Source: Streptomyces poriferorum (lineage in GTDB: Bacteria; Actinomycetota; Actinomycetes; Streptomycetales; Streptomycetaceae). Taken from it: a stretch of 64,000 bases of DNA. The notes below the pieces were generated by a model. That model did no database searches and was not told the DNA's origin. It saw only the letters and a list, made by a program, of their open reading frames with translations. Each line of letters opens with the position of its first letter. Position 1 is the first letter of the stretch. Positions 15,676 to 24,476 of this stretch are shown here, piece by piece. Both the position numbers and the translations under genes were made by a program. The stretch is taken from the NCBI RefSeq assembly GCF_019399235.1, contig NZ_JAELVH010000017.1:1-64000 (forward strand), in the 5' to 3' direction.

Positions 15676-16046
15676 TCCATCTCTTTCGACTATGACAGGC
15701 GACCACAGCGGGCTCGTAAAACTCCTCAACCGCCGCGTACCAGTCCGCACACAGTCCGCAGGACACCCCGTCAGGACCGTCGTACCCCATCGCCAGCCAT
15801 CAGTAAAAGACCAGGTCAGCGGCCTGCAGGGAAGATCCATGCAGGCCACCGACCCGGCCCATTACTAGGAGACCAAGAAGGCCTGATCTCCGGTTGGGCC
15901 GTCCGACCCGCGACACCGCGGGTCGCGTTGCCCGTACCTGACCGCACCCGGACCGCGGGGCGCCGAACGGCGTCCGTCGCGGGCCGGGTGCGGTCTTGTT
16001 TCTCCCCGCCACGGATACGCGTGGACGTGCCGCGGGTCGCACCCTC
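15676..16046. other. Island/chromosome junction region
   Basis: This 371-bp gap separates island-type genes from a conserved Streptomyces chromosomal gene. It holds a hairpin at 15905-15924 (GACCCGCG, ACAC loop, CGCGGGTC) and a larger terminator-like structure at 15940-15995. No integrase, tRNA or clear direct repeat is visible. The right end of the element is probably here, but the att site cannot be fixed without the other end. Confidence 0.4.
15940..16001 (+). terminator. Long stem-loop with T-rich tail
   Basis: GACCGCACCCGG (15940-15951) pairs perfectly with 15984-15995 around an inner structured loop, and TTGTTT follows on the plus strand. It fits a terminator for plus-strand transcription leaving the island. 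Confidence 0.6.
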
Positions 16047-17153
16047 CTAGAAGAGGACAGTCGAGGTGCCGTGCGTGAGGTTCTCGAGGATCGCGCGCAG
16101 CCACGGGCCGCGTGCGGCCGGCAGCCGGACCAGGGTGTGCTCGAACGTTCCCCGGTCGGCGCGGAACAGCTGGTTGGGAAGCATGGGGAGCGGGTCGTCG
16201 CGGAGTACGTCCCAGGGTATGCGGCCCGACGCGGGAACCGGCAGGAACGGCTGGGGCGAGACCAGCCACAGCCACACGCCCAGGGGCAGGGGCACCAGAT
16301 ACGCCGAGGCGGCCGGGCCCTCAGGAGTCCAGGTCAACCCGGTCTGCGGGTGGATGGGTACGAGGAGGATGCCGGCATCCACGTCGGCGGAAGGCCGTCC
16401 CGGTCCGGCCAGGACGGCGCGCCGCTTCGGGGTGCCCGCGGGCAGCAGGGTGTCGAGCGCGCGCTGGAACACGTCCGCGGCGGCACCGTCGGGGACCGTC
16501 ACCGGCTGCCCCCGGGAGGCCACCAGCAGGTGGGCGAGCGCATGGCCGGCTGCCGCCTCCCACCGCGGGCTCCACGACCAGTAGTGGCTCGGCCCCAACG
16601 GCCCTCCCCACGTGGCGATCGGCTCGAACAGGGGTATCTCCTCCCCCTGCTCCGCCAGTTCCGCCCAGGAGAGGGGCGCAGCGCGGGTTCCGTCGACGGG
16701 GATGCGGTGCACGGCGTCCGAGCCGAGACGTACCGCCTGCCAGAGCGAGCAGTCGTCGACCCTGGTCGCCACGGGGAGATCACATGTCTCGCAGGCCATG
16801 TTGGGTCCGTCTGCTCCATCGAGGCCGCAGCACGCGCCACCGCGCCGCTCAGGGATCAGCCGGGTGCCACGGATATCACCGGGCGCGATGACACTCGCCC
16901 CGGGCGTGCCGTCGGACAGGGCGCGGACCGGCGCGCAGATGCCGCGTGCCTCCGCCTCGCCCGGACCGGTCTCGTCCCGCATCCGCCACGGCCCGCCCCA
17001 GGGGTCAGGGTCCACGGCAAACGTCCCTGCCTGCATGAGCACCGGGAGCTGTGCCCCGTTCCCGTACTTCTGACGGGCGTGGACCGGCAATGCGACCTGG
17101 GACAACGGGGCGGTCAGCTCGGAACCGCATCCCGCACACGCGAATACGAACAA
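16047..17153 (-). CDS. Conserved actinobacterial protein with zinc-ribbon cysteines
   Basis: The 368-residue protein begins MFVFACAGCGSELTAPLS, a CxxC knuckle. A second cysteine set (GGACCGLDGADGPNMACETC) lies near residue 110. The rest is tryptophan- and proline-rich (DPWGGPWRM, SHYWSWSPRWEAAAGHALAHLL), with no catalytic motif I know. Closely similar proteins of unknown function are common in Streptomyces. I regard it as the first chromosomal gene to the right of the island. Confidence 0.6.
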   Translation of the reverse strand: MFVFACAGCGSELTAPLSQVALPVHARQKYGNGAQLPVLMQAGTFAVDPDPWGGPWRMRDETGPGEAEARGICAPVRALSDGTPGASVIAPGDIRGTRLIPERRGGACCGLDGADGPNMACETCDLPVATRVDDCSLWQAVRLGSDAVHRIPVDGTRAAPLSWAELAEQGEEIPLFEPIATWGGPLGPSHYWSWSPRWEAAAGHALAHLLVASRGQPVTVPDGAAADVFQRALDTLLPAGTPKRRAVLAGPGRPSADVDAGILLVPIHPQTGLTWTPEGPAASAYLVPLPLGVWLWLVSPQPFLPVPASGRIPWDVLRDDPLPMLPNQLFRADRGTFEHTLVRLPAARGPWLRAILENLTHGTSTVLF

Positions 17154-17368
17154 GCGTCCTCCACCTGGGAAACAGACGCATTTTCGCAGCTCGCCGACGG
17201 CCGGCCAACCTGATTACGCGGGCATGGTCCCGGCCACCCCCAATGCCGCACTCCTGCCGCAACGGCTCACCGCTTCGAGTGCCCGGCCCACCCGTTTCGT
17301 TCCTCCGCCGGGACGCGTCGCGGGGAGCCGGCGCACGGATCCGACCACGCTCTGCCGGGTCGCGGACG

Positions 17369-17407
17369 ACCGGAGACGCGGGGCCGTGAGGGCCCCGCGT
17401 CTCCGGT
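17369..17407. terminator. Terminator hairpin
   Basis: A perfect 17-bp stem (starting ACCGGAGACGCGG) with loop GTGAG lies downstream of the MFS gene, which reads toward it. No gene is seen in the remaining bases from 17154 to 17443. Confidence 0.7.
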
Positions 17408-17443
17408 CGGCGGTCGTCTGCGTACAGTGCGCGCTCCGCACCG

Positions 17444-18916
17444 TCACCCCTGGTCCGCGCCGCCCCTCGCGCCGCGGGGGCGGAGGAACGCCCCGGCCAG
17501 CAGAGCTCCCGCCAGGACGAGGGCGGAGTTGACCAGGATCGCGAGCGACACCCCGGACAGGACGGTCTGCGGGTCGCCGTCGCCGAGGCCGGACATCCGG
17601 GCCGTGGCGATGGCGCTCATGATCGGGATGCCCATGGTGATGCCGACCTGCTGGGTCATCGTGGCGAGGCCGGTGGCCAGGCCCTGTTCGTCGTCGGGGA
17701 GGCCGGAGGTGGCGGTGACCATGAAGCCGACGATCATCAGCATGTTGCCGATCCCGCCGATGAACGTGGCGGCCAGCAGGAGCCAGATCCAGGCGCCGGA
17801 GGTGCCGAGCGCCACCAGGGAGAGCGTGGCGACGGCCTGGATGATGCCACCGGTCACGATGGTCGTCCGGTTGCCGAAGCGGCCGACGGCGCGGCCGCCG
17901 AGCGTGCCGCCGATCACCGTGCCGATGCCCAGGACACCGAAGGCGAGGCCCGTCGCCAGCGGCGAGTAGCCGAGGACTTCCTGGAGGTAGAGCGTCAGCA
18001 GGAAGACCAGCGAGGTCTCGGTGACGAAGGCGATCAGACCGGTGGCGTTGCCCCAGATGACGCTGCGGCGCTTGAGGATGCGTACGGGGACGAGCGGTGC
18101 GGCGGACCTCTTCTCGACGAACCAGAAGGCGATGAGCAGCGCGGCGCCGGCGAGCAGGGCGGTCAGGGTGGTGGGCGCGGTCCAGCCGGTCGCGCCGGCC
18201 TGGGTCAGCCCGTAGACCAGGAGCAGCAGTCCACCGGTGACGGTCGCGGCTCCGGGGATGTCGAGCCGGGGGCGGCCCGCCGGGCGGGAGTCGGTGATGA
18301 CGGACGGGGCGAGGGCGACGACGAGGGCCGCGACGGGGACGTTGACGAAGAAGGCCCAGCGCCAGGAGAGCAGGTCGGTGAGGAGTCCGCCGAGGATCGC
18401 GCCGGCGGTGAAGCCCGCGGACATCAGGGCGCCGTTGAGGCCGAGGGCGCGTTCGCGCAGCGGACCCTCCTTGAACGCGGTGGTCAGCAGGGCGAGTCCG
18501 GCCGGGGTGACGGCCGCCGTGGCGAGGCCCTGGAGGACCCGGGCGGTGAGGAGGACCTCGGGCGAGGTCGCCAGTCCGCCGAGCGCCGAGGAGAGGCCGA
18601 GCACGGCCATGCCGCCCACGAAGAGGCGCTTGCGGCCCACGAGGTCGGCGATGCGGCCGAACAGGAGGGTGAATCCGGCGGCGGCCAGGGCGAAGGAGGT
18701 GGCGATCCACTGAAGGTTCGGGAGCGAGAAGCCGAGTCCTTCGCCGACGACGGGCAGGGCGACGTTCAGGATCGAGAAGTCCACGGCGATCATGAACTGG
18801 GCGCCGAGAAGGAGGGTGAGGACGAGCTTCTGCCGCCCGGTCATGCGGGGAGTCGCCGGCGGGGCCACGGCGGGAGCGGTCGCGCCGCGTTGCTGGATCT
18901 GGCTGGGTGCGGACAT
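17444..18916 (-). CDS. MFS drug exporter, DHA2 (14-TM) family
   Basis: The 490-residue protein starts with a short polar leader and then MTGRQKLVLTLLLGAQFMIA. It has the DHA2 signatures DFSILNVALPVVGEGL (helix 1), LFGRIADLVGRKRLFVGG (motif A, loop 2-3) and ARVLQGLATAAVTPAGLALL (helix 4). Length and about 14 hydrophobic segments fit proton-driven multidrug exporters such as EmrB/QacA. A TetR gene is divergent from it with palindromic operators between, so export is probably induced when a drug relieves TetR. The substrate cannot be told. Confidence 0.9.
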   Translation of the reverse strand: MSAPSQIQQRGATAPAVAPPATPRMTGRQKLVLTLLLGAQFMIAVDFSILNVALPVVGEGLGFSLPNLQWIATSFALAAAGFTLLFGRIADLVGRKRLFVGGMAVLGLSSALGGLATSPEVLLTARVLQGLATAAVTPAGLALLTTAFKEGPLRERALGLNGALMSAGFTAGAILGGLLTDLLSWRWAFFVNVPVAALVVALAPSVITDSRPAGRPRLDIPGAATVTGGLLLLVYGLTQAGATGWTAPTTLTALLAGAALLIAFWFVEKRSAAPLVPVRILKRRSVIWGNATGLIAFVTETSLVFLLTLYLQEVLGYSPLATGLAFGVLGIGTVIGGTLGGRAVGRFGNRTTIVTGGIIQAVATLSLVALGTSGAWIWLLLAATFIGGIGNMLMIVGFMVTATSGLPDDEQGLATGLATMTQQVGITMGIPIMSAIATARMSGLGDGDPQTVLSGVSLAILVNSALVLAGALLAGAFLRPRGARGGADQG

Positions 18917-18941
18917 GGTCGTCCTTCCTCGGACGGGAGTT

Positions 18942-19017
18942 TTAACGGGTCTGTGGTTCCGTTAAGATGGGATGACCGTAGCAGAGGAACGGCCATTAAT
19001 GGAACTGGAGACCCGTT
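18942..19017. promoter_or_regulatory. TetR operator region between exporter and regulator
   Basis: Three nested inverted repeats are visible: TTAACGG/CCGTTAA (18942-18948 and 18959-18965), AACGGGTCT/AGACCCGTT (18944-18952 and 19009-19017), and a 10-bp palindrome CCATTAATGG (18993-19002). The last repeat arm touches the TetR start codon, so autoregulation is likely. Confidence 0.6.
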
Positions 19018-19638
19018 ATGACATCCGAGAGTGCGGAGAACGTGGAGCCCGGCACGGTCCGGCCCGGCGGGCGTACCGCCCGGGTCCGTGAATCCGTCCT
19101 GCTCGCGGCAGGTGACGCGCTGGCGGAGCACGGCTTCGACCGGCTCGACCTCGCCGATGTCGCACGCCGCGCGGAGGTGGGCAAGACGACCGTCTACCGG
19201 CGCTGGTCCACCACGACCGGTCTGATCGCGGACCTGCTCGACGACATGGCCGAACAGTCCTCACCGCGGACCCGGACCGGCTCACTGGCCGAGGACCTCA
19301 GGGCCAACGCCCGGCTCGTGCTGTCGACGCTCACCGATCCACGCCAGGGCGCCCTGTTCCGGTCCGTGATCGCCGCGGCGACCTGCGACGCGCGAACGGC
19401 GCAGGCCCTGCACCGGTTCTACGCGGTCCGCATCAAGGAGTGGGCAGGGTGCGTCACCGAGGCCGTCGAGCGCGGCGAGCTTCCCGCCGGCACCGACCCG
19501 GACGAGGTGATCCGCGCCGTGTCGGCCCCTCTCTACTACCGCCTGCTGGCCAGCGGCGACCCGATCGACGAGGCCGCCGCCGACCGCGCAGCCGAGGCCG
19601 CGGTCGTGGCGGCGAAGGCGGGTACGTTCGTGAGGTGA
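19018..19638 (+). CDS. TetR-family repressor
   Basis: The 206-residue protein has a classical TetR helix-turn-helix near residues 25-65: ALAEHGFDRLDLADVARRAEVGKTTVYRRW. The ligand-binding part contains RSVIAAATCDARTAQALHRFY and a C-terminal helix typical of the AcrR/TetR_C group. It is divergent from the MFS exporter and probably represses both genes through the inverted repeats between them. Its stop codon lies inside a 49-bp tandem repeat. Confidence 0.9.
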   Translation: MTSESAENVEPGTVRPGGRTARVRESVLLAAGDALAEHGFDRLDLADVARRAEVGKTTVYRRWSTTTGLIADLLDDMAEQSSPRTRTGSLAEDLRANARLVLSTLTDPRQGALFRSVIAAATCDARTAQALHRFYAVRIKEWAGCVTEAVERGELPAGTDPDEVIRAVSAPLYYRLLASGDPIDEAAADRAAEAAVVAAKAGTFVR

Positions 19639-19732
19639 GTGCGGTACGCACGTGAGTGGGTGCGGCGCGGTACGTACGGGGCGGTGAGTGCGGTACGTAC
19701 GTGAGTGGGTGCGGCGCGGTACGTACGGGGCG
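19635..19732. repeat. Two tandem 49-bp repeats plus degenerate remainder
   Basis: Units at 19635-19683 and 19684-19732 differ at one base only. A scrambled third stretch of the same motifs (GGTACGTACG, GTGAGGTGTG) runs to about 19785. The first unit contains the TetR stop codon. No spacers or gene are present. Confidence 0.85.
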
Positions 19733-19784
19733 GTGAGCGCGGCGCGGTACGTGAGGTGTGGGTACGTACGTGAGGTGTGTGCGG

Positions 19785-20399
19785 TCAGTTCGCCCGCAAA
19801 CGGGCCGCCCAGGGGTGGCCGGCGCCCTCGGCCAGGGTGATCGTCTCCGTCAGCCAGGCGCGCCCGTCCTCACCGAGAACGGGCAGGGCGGCCTCGAAGT
19901 CCTGCTCGTCCTTGGGCCGCCGGGACCTGGCCTTGTAGAGGAGCTGGACCTCCGGCGCGAGGTAGGGCACGCCGTCGTCCCAGACCCTGCCGAGCCGCTC
20001 CAGCGGGAGGCGGATCCGTGGGTCGCGGCGGAACACCCAGTCACCGTCCTCCGCGTCGTCGAGCATGAACTGCACCCGCCACGGTTCGCCCGGGCCCGGC
20101 CGGCACCAGATGTCGTGGACCTGCGGCGGGAGGATCTCACCGGGGAGCCAGGGGCGCAGGGTGCCGGGCGGATCGGCGGCCCACCACTGCCCGTCCGGCA
20201 GGACCCGCTGGACGGCGAGCTGGTCGCGGCGCAGCAGCAGTACGTCGATGTCACCGTGGTCCCGGAAGGCGCGGCCCACCGCCAGTTCGACCGCGTACCC
20301 GCCCGCGATCCACCACGGCGTACGCAGCGGGGCGAGCAGGTGTACGGCGTCGGCGAGTGACATCGGCTCCCAGGGGCCCCAGGGTGTTTCCGTGCGCAT
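19785..20399 (-). CDS. Nucleotidyltransferase-like protein (aminoglycoside adenylyltransferase fold)
   Basis: The N-terminal WWIAGGYAVELAVGR followed by DHGDIDVLLLR is the minimal nucleotidyltransferase signature (GG, then DxD), as in the ANT(2'')/LinB type of antibiotic adenylyltransferases. The middle (PGEPWRVQFMLDD) and RLPLERLGRVWDDGVPYLAPEVQLLYKAR also match this group. It is 204 residues, a normal length. Whether it modifies an antibiotic or another substrate is unknown; chromosomal Streptomyces members mostly lack tested activity. It stands upstream of nothing in its direction and downstream of the SDR gene. Confidence 0.7.
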   Translation of the reverse strand: MRTETPWGPWEPMSLADAVHLLAPLRTPWWIAGGYAVELAVGRAFRDHGDIDVLLLRRDQLAVQRVLPDGQWWAADPPGTLRPWLPGEILPPQVHDIWCRPGPGEPWRVQFMLDDAEDGDWVFRRDPRIRLPLERLGRVWDDGVPYLAPEVQLLYKARSRRPKDEQDFEAALPVLGEDGRAWLTETITLAEGAGHPWAARLRAN

Positions 20400-20430
20400 C
20401 GGGTTCCCGTCGGATCGTCGGCCCGGCCGC

Positions 20431-21363
20431 TCAGTTGCCGGTGAGGAGGTGGCGGTAGCTCTCCGGGTGCTCGCGGAGGTACGTGGCCAGGTTCATGGGC
20501 GGCCGGCCCGTGAGAGTGGCCACGGCATCGGAGACGGTGGCCATCTCCCCGGCCGCGATGGCTTCGTACGAGGTCACCCAGCCGGCCACCTCCCAGTCCG
20601 GTGCCCCGTAGCCGGACCGTGAGGCGTAGGCCTCCTCCCGGGTCTCCGGCACATAGGTGACGGTCCGTCCGGTGACCCGGCCCAGCTCCTCGGCGGCCTC
20701 GGCGAGAGTGAACGCCTCGGGCCCGGTGAGGTCGTACGTCACCCCGTCGTGCGTCGGGCCCGTGGGGTCGGTGCCGGACAGGAGGACGGCGGTCGCCGCG
20801 TCGGCGATGTCCTCGTGGGCCACCGCGGCGACCCTGCCGTCGCCGGCCGGTCCGCGCAGCACGCCGTCGCTGCCGGTCATCGCCGGGAGGCCGGCCAGAT
20901 ACCAGCTGTCGCGCAGGAAGGTGTGCCGGACGCCGGAGACCCGGATATGCGCCTCGGTGTCCCAGTGGTCCCGGGCGAAGGTGAACGTCGCGTCCGGTGC
21001 GGCGCCGAGGAAGGAGACGTACACGATCCGTTCGACGCCTGCCGCGACCGCCGCGTCCACGGCCGTGGTGTGCTCGTGCACGCGGTCCGGGCTCTCGTGC
21101 GCCGAGACGAGGAACAGGGTGTGTGCTCCGGCCAGGGCGCGGCGCATGGCCTCGCCGTCCCCGTACGGGGCGGGCGGCGCGGTGTCGGCGCCGGGCAGTT
21201 CGGGCAGCCGGGACGGGTCGCGGCCGAGGAGCCGTACGGGGACGCCCGCCCGGGTCAGCCGCTTCGCGACCCGGCCGCCGAGTGCGCCGCTCGCTCCGGT
21301 GACGGCGGTGAGGGGGCCGTTCGTGACGCCTTCGGAATCCTGCGTGGGGTCTGTGGGGCTCAT
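20431..21363 (-). CDS. NmrA-like NAD(P)-binding SDR protein
   Basis: The nucleotide site GASGALGGRVAKRL lies near residue 24, followed by a Rossmann fold and VERIVYVSFLGA. The set RDSWYLAGLP and VAHEDIADAATAVL is typical of atypical SDRs of the NmrA/quinone oxidoreductase 2 type. These lack the usual YxxxK pair and act as redox sensors or reductases. Its ATG overlaps the stop of the upstream DUF952 gene, so the two are coupled. It has 310 residues. Confidence 0.85.
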   Translation of the reverse strand: MSPTDPTQDSEGVTNGPLTAVTGASGALGGRVAKRLTRAGVPVRLLGRDPSRLPELPGADTAPPAPYGDGEAMRRALAGAHTLFLVSAHESPDRVHEHTTAVDAAVAAGVERIVYVSFLGAAPDATFTFARDHWDTEAHIRVSGVRHTFLRDSWYLAGLPAMTGSDGVLRGPAGDGRVAAVAHEDIADAATAVLLSGTDPTGPTHDGVTYDLTGPEAFTLAEAAEELGRVTGRTVTYVPETREEAYASRSGYGAPDWEVAGWVTSYEAIAAGEMATVSDAVATLTGRPPMNLATYLREHPESYRHLLTGN

Positions 21364-21716
21364 GAGGGGTTGCCTTTCTTGTACGGCCAGGGGCGCACCT
21401 CCACGACCGCCTCGACCGGAACCGGTCCGTAGATGTGCGGGAACTCCTCGCCACCGGGGTCGAGCGACTCGTACCGCACGGGCACGGGGAGCCGTTCGGT
21501 GTCGATGACGAGCACCACCAGGTCCTGGTCACCGGCTCCGGCCCGGCTCCCGGCGCCGTACAGCAGCTCGGCCACGGCGGCGAGCTGGTGGGGCAGCGAA
21601 CAGTGGATGAAGCCCTCTTCGTGCAGGGTGCGGCCGCGGGTGGACATCTCGTACGTCCCGGTCCCGCGGGCCGCCTCCCACAACGGGCGTTCGGTCAGGT
21701 GCAGCAGTTCGGCCAT
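21360..21716 (-). CDS. DUF952 protein
   Basis: The 118-residue protein has the family motifs EEGFIHCSLPHQL and FPHIYGPVPVEAV. DUF952 folds are related to ADP-ribosyltransferase-like glutathione proteins, but no reaction is established. It is the first gene of a two-gene unit with the SDR protein (ATGA overlap). Confidence 0.88.
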   Translation of the reverse strand: MAELLHLTERPLWEAARGTGTYEMSTRGRTLHEEGFIHCSLPHQLAAVAELLYGAGSRAGAGDQDLVVLVIDTERLPVPVRYESLDPGGEEFPHIYGPVPVEAVVEVRPWPYKKGNPS

Positions 21717-21725
21717 GGGCCCAAA

Positions 21726-23090
21726 CTAGCCGCGCCGGCGCGTCCTTCGGGCGATGAGCGTGGCCGCCGAACCGGCGACGAGCAGGGCGGCCGCGATTCC
21801 GCCGATCACCCACTCACCGCCGCGCGCACCCGTGTCCGGAAGCTGTCCGCCGTGATGGGGCGGCCCGGGCCGCCCGCTGTCCGTCGGGGTGGGCTGCGGG
21901 GCCGGCGTCGACTCCGAGGGGGACGGCCCGGGGCTGTCGGATGGCGTGGGCGTCGGCGTGGGTGTGGGCGAGTCCGTCGGCGTGGGTGTGGGCGAGTCCG
22001 TCGGGGTCGGTGACGGCGACGGCTCCTCCCCGCAGTCCGGCAGATCACCGTCGAACGGGTAGGCGTGCAGTTCCTGGCCGCCCGACTCCCCTTCCGACGT
22101 GTGGGTCAGCGAACCGGCGCTGTAGAAGCGGCCGTTGGTGCCGCTGATCGCGACCGTAGCCAGGCTGGACTGCTGGCCGATCAGTACGCTGCCCTGGAAC
22201 TGACCGGTGCCCTTCAGCCCGATCGTGGTGGCGTCCGGGAAGTTCCACATCAGGTGCTCGCGGAGTCCGGACTGCGGCAGCGAGCCCATGTAGGTGCTGA
22301 TGTTGCGGGTGGTGCCGTAGACGTTGACCAGCACGGTCGCGCCGTCCGGAACGGCACGGAAGACGATGCCCTCCTGACCGCCCGCCTCCGTCATCAGGTC
22401 GGCGTCCACCGCGAAGACCTGGAGGGCGGAGGTGCCGTCGCCGGTGAAGTAGGTCTCGTCCCCGTCCTTCTGCACCGTTCCGTTGGCCGGGCGCCGGTGG
22501 TCCTCGTTGTCGTCGTACGCGTAGCAGTGGCTGGCCGCCGTCAGCTGGTCGCGCAGCGCGGTGTACGGATCGGTGGCGTCGGGGTCGAGGACCGGGTCGG
22601 GGATCACCGTCCCGCTGAGGTCCTGGGCGTGGCGCACCACGCCATGGTTGGCGCCTTCCTCGGCCAGGAGGCGCTGCTCGCTCGCGACGCTCAGATCGCC
22701 GCCGACCGTCAGGTAGTCGGAGCCGTCGGGCGGCGGCACCCGCGAGCCACCGCCCGCGACGCCGACGTTGTAGATCTGTGAGACGCCCGCCCGTTTGTTC
22801 ATGTCGAACTGCCCAAGGGTGACGATCTTGCCCTCGGCCTCCGCTGCGGCTTGCCTGACCAGGTAGTCGCCGCCGACGAAGATGTTGATGTTGCTGTCGT
22901 GATGGATGACCGGATCATTGTTCGGGTCCGGCCAGATGGGAGGGCAGTCGCCCCCCAGGCACGGGCCGAGTCCGCCGGGCAGCGGATCGGCGGCGGCGGC
23001 GGGAGCGAAAGCCCCCACCATGACCGCCGCCGCTGCCACCGTCACCGCCGCGCGGTGGTTTTTACCGCTTCTACGCTTTTTGGTTCCCAT
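21726..23090 (-). CDS. Choice-of-anchor A surface protein with LPxTG sorting signal
   Basis: A signal peptide (basic [10 protein letters not shown], then a hydrophobic run ending FAPAAAADP) is followed by a choice-of-anchor A domain ([21 protein letters not shown], and later [14 protein letters not shown] and GQFQGSVLI). A Pro/Thr/Ser stalk of repeated PTPTDS units spans about 50 residues. The C-terminus has LPDTG, a membrane helix and RRTRRRG, a sortase signal. It is therefore exported and fixed to the cell wall. I use the ATG at 23090 rather than the in-frame TTG at 23099. The function is probably adhesive or structural. Confidence 0.85.
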   Translation of the reverse strand: MGTKKRRSGKNHRAAVTVAAAAVMVGAFAPAAAADPLPGGLGPCLGGDCPPIWPDPNNDPVIHHDSNINIFVGGDYLVRQAAAEAEGKIVTLGQFDMNKRAGVSQIYNVGVAGGGSRVPPPDGSDYLTVGGDLSVASEQRLLAEEGANHGVVRHAQDLSGTVIPDPVLDPDATDPYTALRDQLTAASHCYAYDDNEDHRRPANGTVQKDGDETYFTGDGTSALQVFAVDADLMTEAGGQEGIVFRAVPDGATVLVNVYGTTRNISTYMGSLPQSGLREHLMWNFPDATTIGLKGTGQFQGSVLIGQQSSLATVAISGTNGRFYSAGSLTHTSEGESGGQELHAYPFDGDLPDCGEEPSPSPTPTDSPTPTPTDSPTPTPTPTPSDSPGPSPSESTPAPQPTPTDSGRPGPPHHGGQLPDTGARGGEWVIGGIAAALLVAGSAATLIARRTRRRG

Positions 23091-23201
23091 ATAGCGCAAT
23101 ATGCAGCTTATGGGGCACTTAGGCGGCTTGCCACGCCGGGCAGTCGCCTTCGTCCGCCGACTGCCCTCGGGCTGCTGCCGCCGTCGCGGTGGCTGCCGCC
23201 G

Positions 23202-24215
23202 TCAGCCTGCCAGCAGCTTCGCCTCGGTCACCGGGTCGACGCCCTTCAGCGGACGGTCGGCGCGCTGCGGCGCCGTACCGCCGATGGCACACAGCCAGGC
23301 CCAGGTGTCGGCGACCGTCTCCTCGACCGGCCTGCAGTGCAGGCCGGTTGCGTACGCCCTGCTGACATCGCCCTGGTGGAGGGTGTCGTACAGCTCCCCC
23401 GGCGGCAGCCAGACCGGCAGGTCCGTCCAGGGCTCGACGCCCGCCGCGAGAATCCGCTCGGCATCGGTCCAGCGCAGCTCGGCGTCGGAACCGGTGGTCC
23501 GCACACATGCGTTCAGCAGCCCGCCCATCGTCGTGTGGCCGGAACGGCTGACCAGGTTGTACGGGCCGTGCAGGCCCTTCCCGGAGGCGTCCAGCAGCCA
23601 TTCCGCGAGGTCGCGGACGTCGATGTACTGCAGGTCCAGGTCCGGTGTGCCGGGCGCGAGCACGGGGCCGCCGCGGGCTATCCGCGTCAGCCACCACGGC
23701 AGCCTGCCGACGTTCTCCCAGGGGCCGATGATCAGCCCCGCGCGGGCCATCAGCGCCCGGTCCCCGAAGGCGTCCTGCACGGCCAGTTCACCGCCCAGCT
23801 TGGCCTGCGCGTACGGGACGTCGCCGTCGGCGTCCGGCGAGGCGCCCTCCACGAGCGGACCGTCCTCGGGCAGGCCCGCCGGTGCCGGGTAGTCGTACAC
23901 CGACCGGCTGGAGACGTACGCGTAGTGCGCGGCGCGGCCGGACAGCAGCCGGGCCGCGTCCCGTACGGCCGAGGGCGCACCGCTCCAGGTGTCGACGACC
24001 AGGTCCCAGGTGTACGTCCCGTCGCCCGGCTCGGCGACCCCGGCGAGCGCCGCGAGGCCGTTCTCCTCGGTGCGGTCGCCGAGCAGTTCGGCGACGCCGG
24101 GCGGCGGTGCGTGGCGTCCGCGATGGAACACCGTGATCTCCCAGCCGCGCGCGAGCGCGGCCTCCGTGACGGCCCTGCCGACAAATTCCGTACCACCCAG
24201 GATCAGAAGCCTCAT
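23202..24215 (-). CDS. NAD-dependent epimerase/dehydratase-like SDR
   Basis: The N-terminus LLILGGTEFVGRAVTEAAL carries the GGTxFVG nucleotide site of extended SDRs. AHYAYVSSRSVYDYP and the later VPYAQAKLGGELAV contain the Ser and a YxxxK-like active site (YAQAK). The 337-residue length and QYIDVRDLAEWLLDA fit reductases similar to plant and bacterial epimerase-type enzymes. The substrate is unknown. The region upstream of its start holds an array of 30-bp repeats. Confidence 0.8.
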   Translation of the reverse strand: MRLLILGGTEFVGRAVTEAALARGWEITVFHRGRHAPPPGVAELLGDRTEENGLAALAGVAEPGDGTYTWDLVVDTWSGAPSAVRDAARLLSGRAAHYAYVSSRSVYDYPAPAGLPEDGPLVEGASPDADGDVPYAQAKLGGELAVQDAFGDRALMARAGLIIGPWENVGRLPWWLTRIARGGPVLAPGTPDLDLQYIDVRDLAEWLLDASGKGLHGPYNLVSRSGHTTMGGLLNACVRTTGSDAELRWTDAERILAAGVEPWTDLPVWLPPGELYDTLHQGDVSRAYATGLHCRPVEETVADTWAWLCAIGGTAPQRADRPLKGVDPVTEAKLLAG

Positions 24216-24269
24216 GCCCCGACTCTGCCCGCCCGCGCCCCGGTCCGGAACGGTCCTCGCTCTCGGCGG

Positions 24270-24435
24270 AATCGCTGTCGGCTGAATCGCTGCGGGGTGG
24301 ATCGGTTGTCGTTGGAATCGCTGCCGGGTGACCGCTTGTCAGCGCAATCACTGCCGGATGATCGTGTGCCGGTGGAATCGCTGCCGGGTGACCGCTTGTC
24401 AGCGCAATCGCTGCCGGGTGACCGCGCGGCCCGTC
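24270..24435. repeat. Imperfect 30-bp tandem repeats
   Basis: Copies start at 24270 (partial), 24285, 24316, 24346, 24376 and 24406, each opening with AATCGCTG or AATCACTG. Alternate copies are more alike (60-bp higher-order period). They fill the space between the epimerase start and the LysR gene end. There are no unique spacers, so this is not a CRISPR array. Confidence 0.85.
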
Positions 24436-24476
24436 GCAGCCTCGCGCAGCCGGTCGCAGCCCGCCGGGCCCCGCGC

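Noticed and set aside
15661..15849. Possible integrase C-terminal remnant on the minus strand
   Set aside because: I could not see the tyrosine recombinase R-H-R-Y motifs; the frame overlaps the DUF4062 gene end.
24270..24435. Possible CRISPR array in the 30-bp repeats
   Set aside because: Copies are directly adjacent, with no unique spacers and no cas genes.
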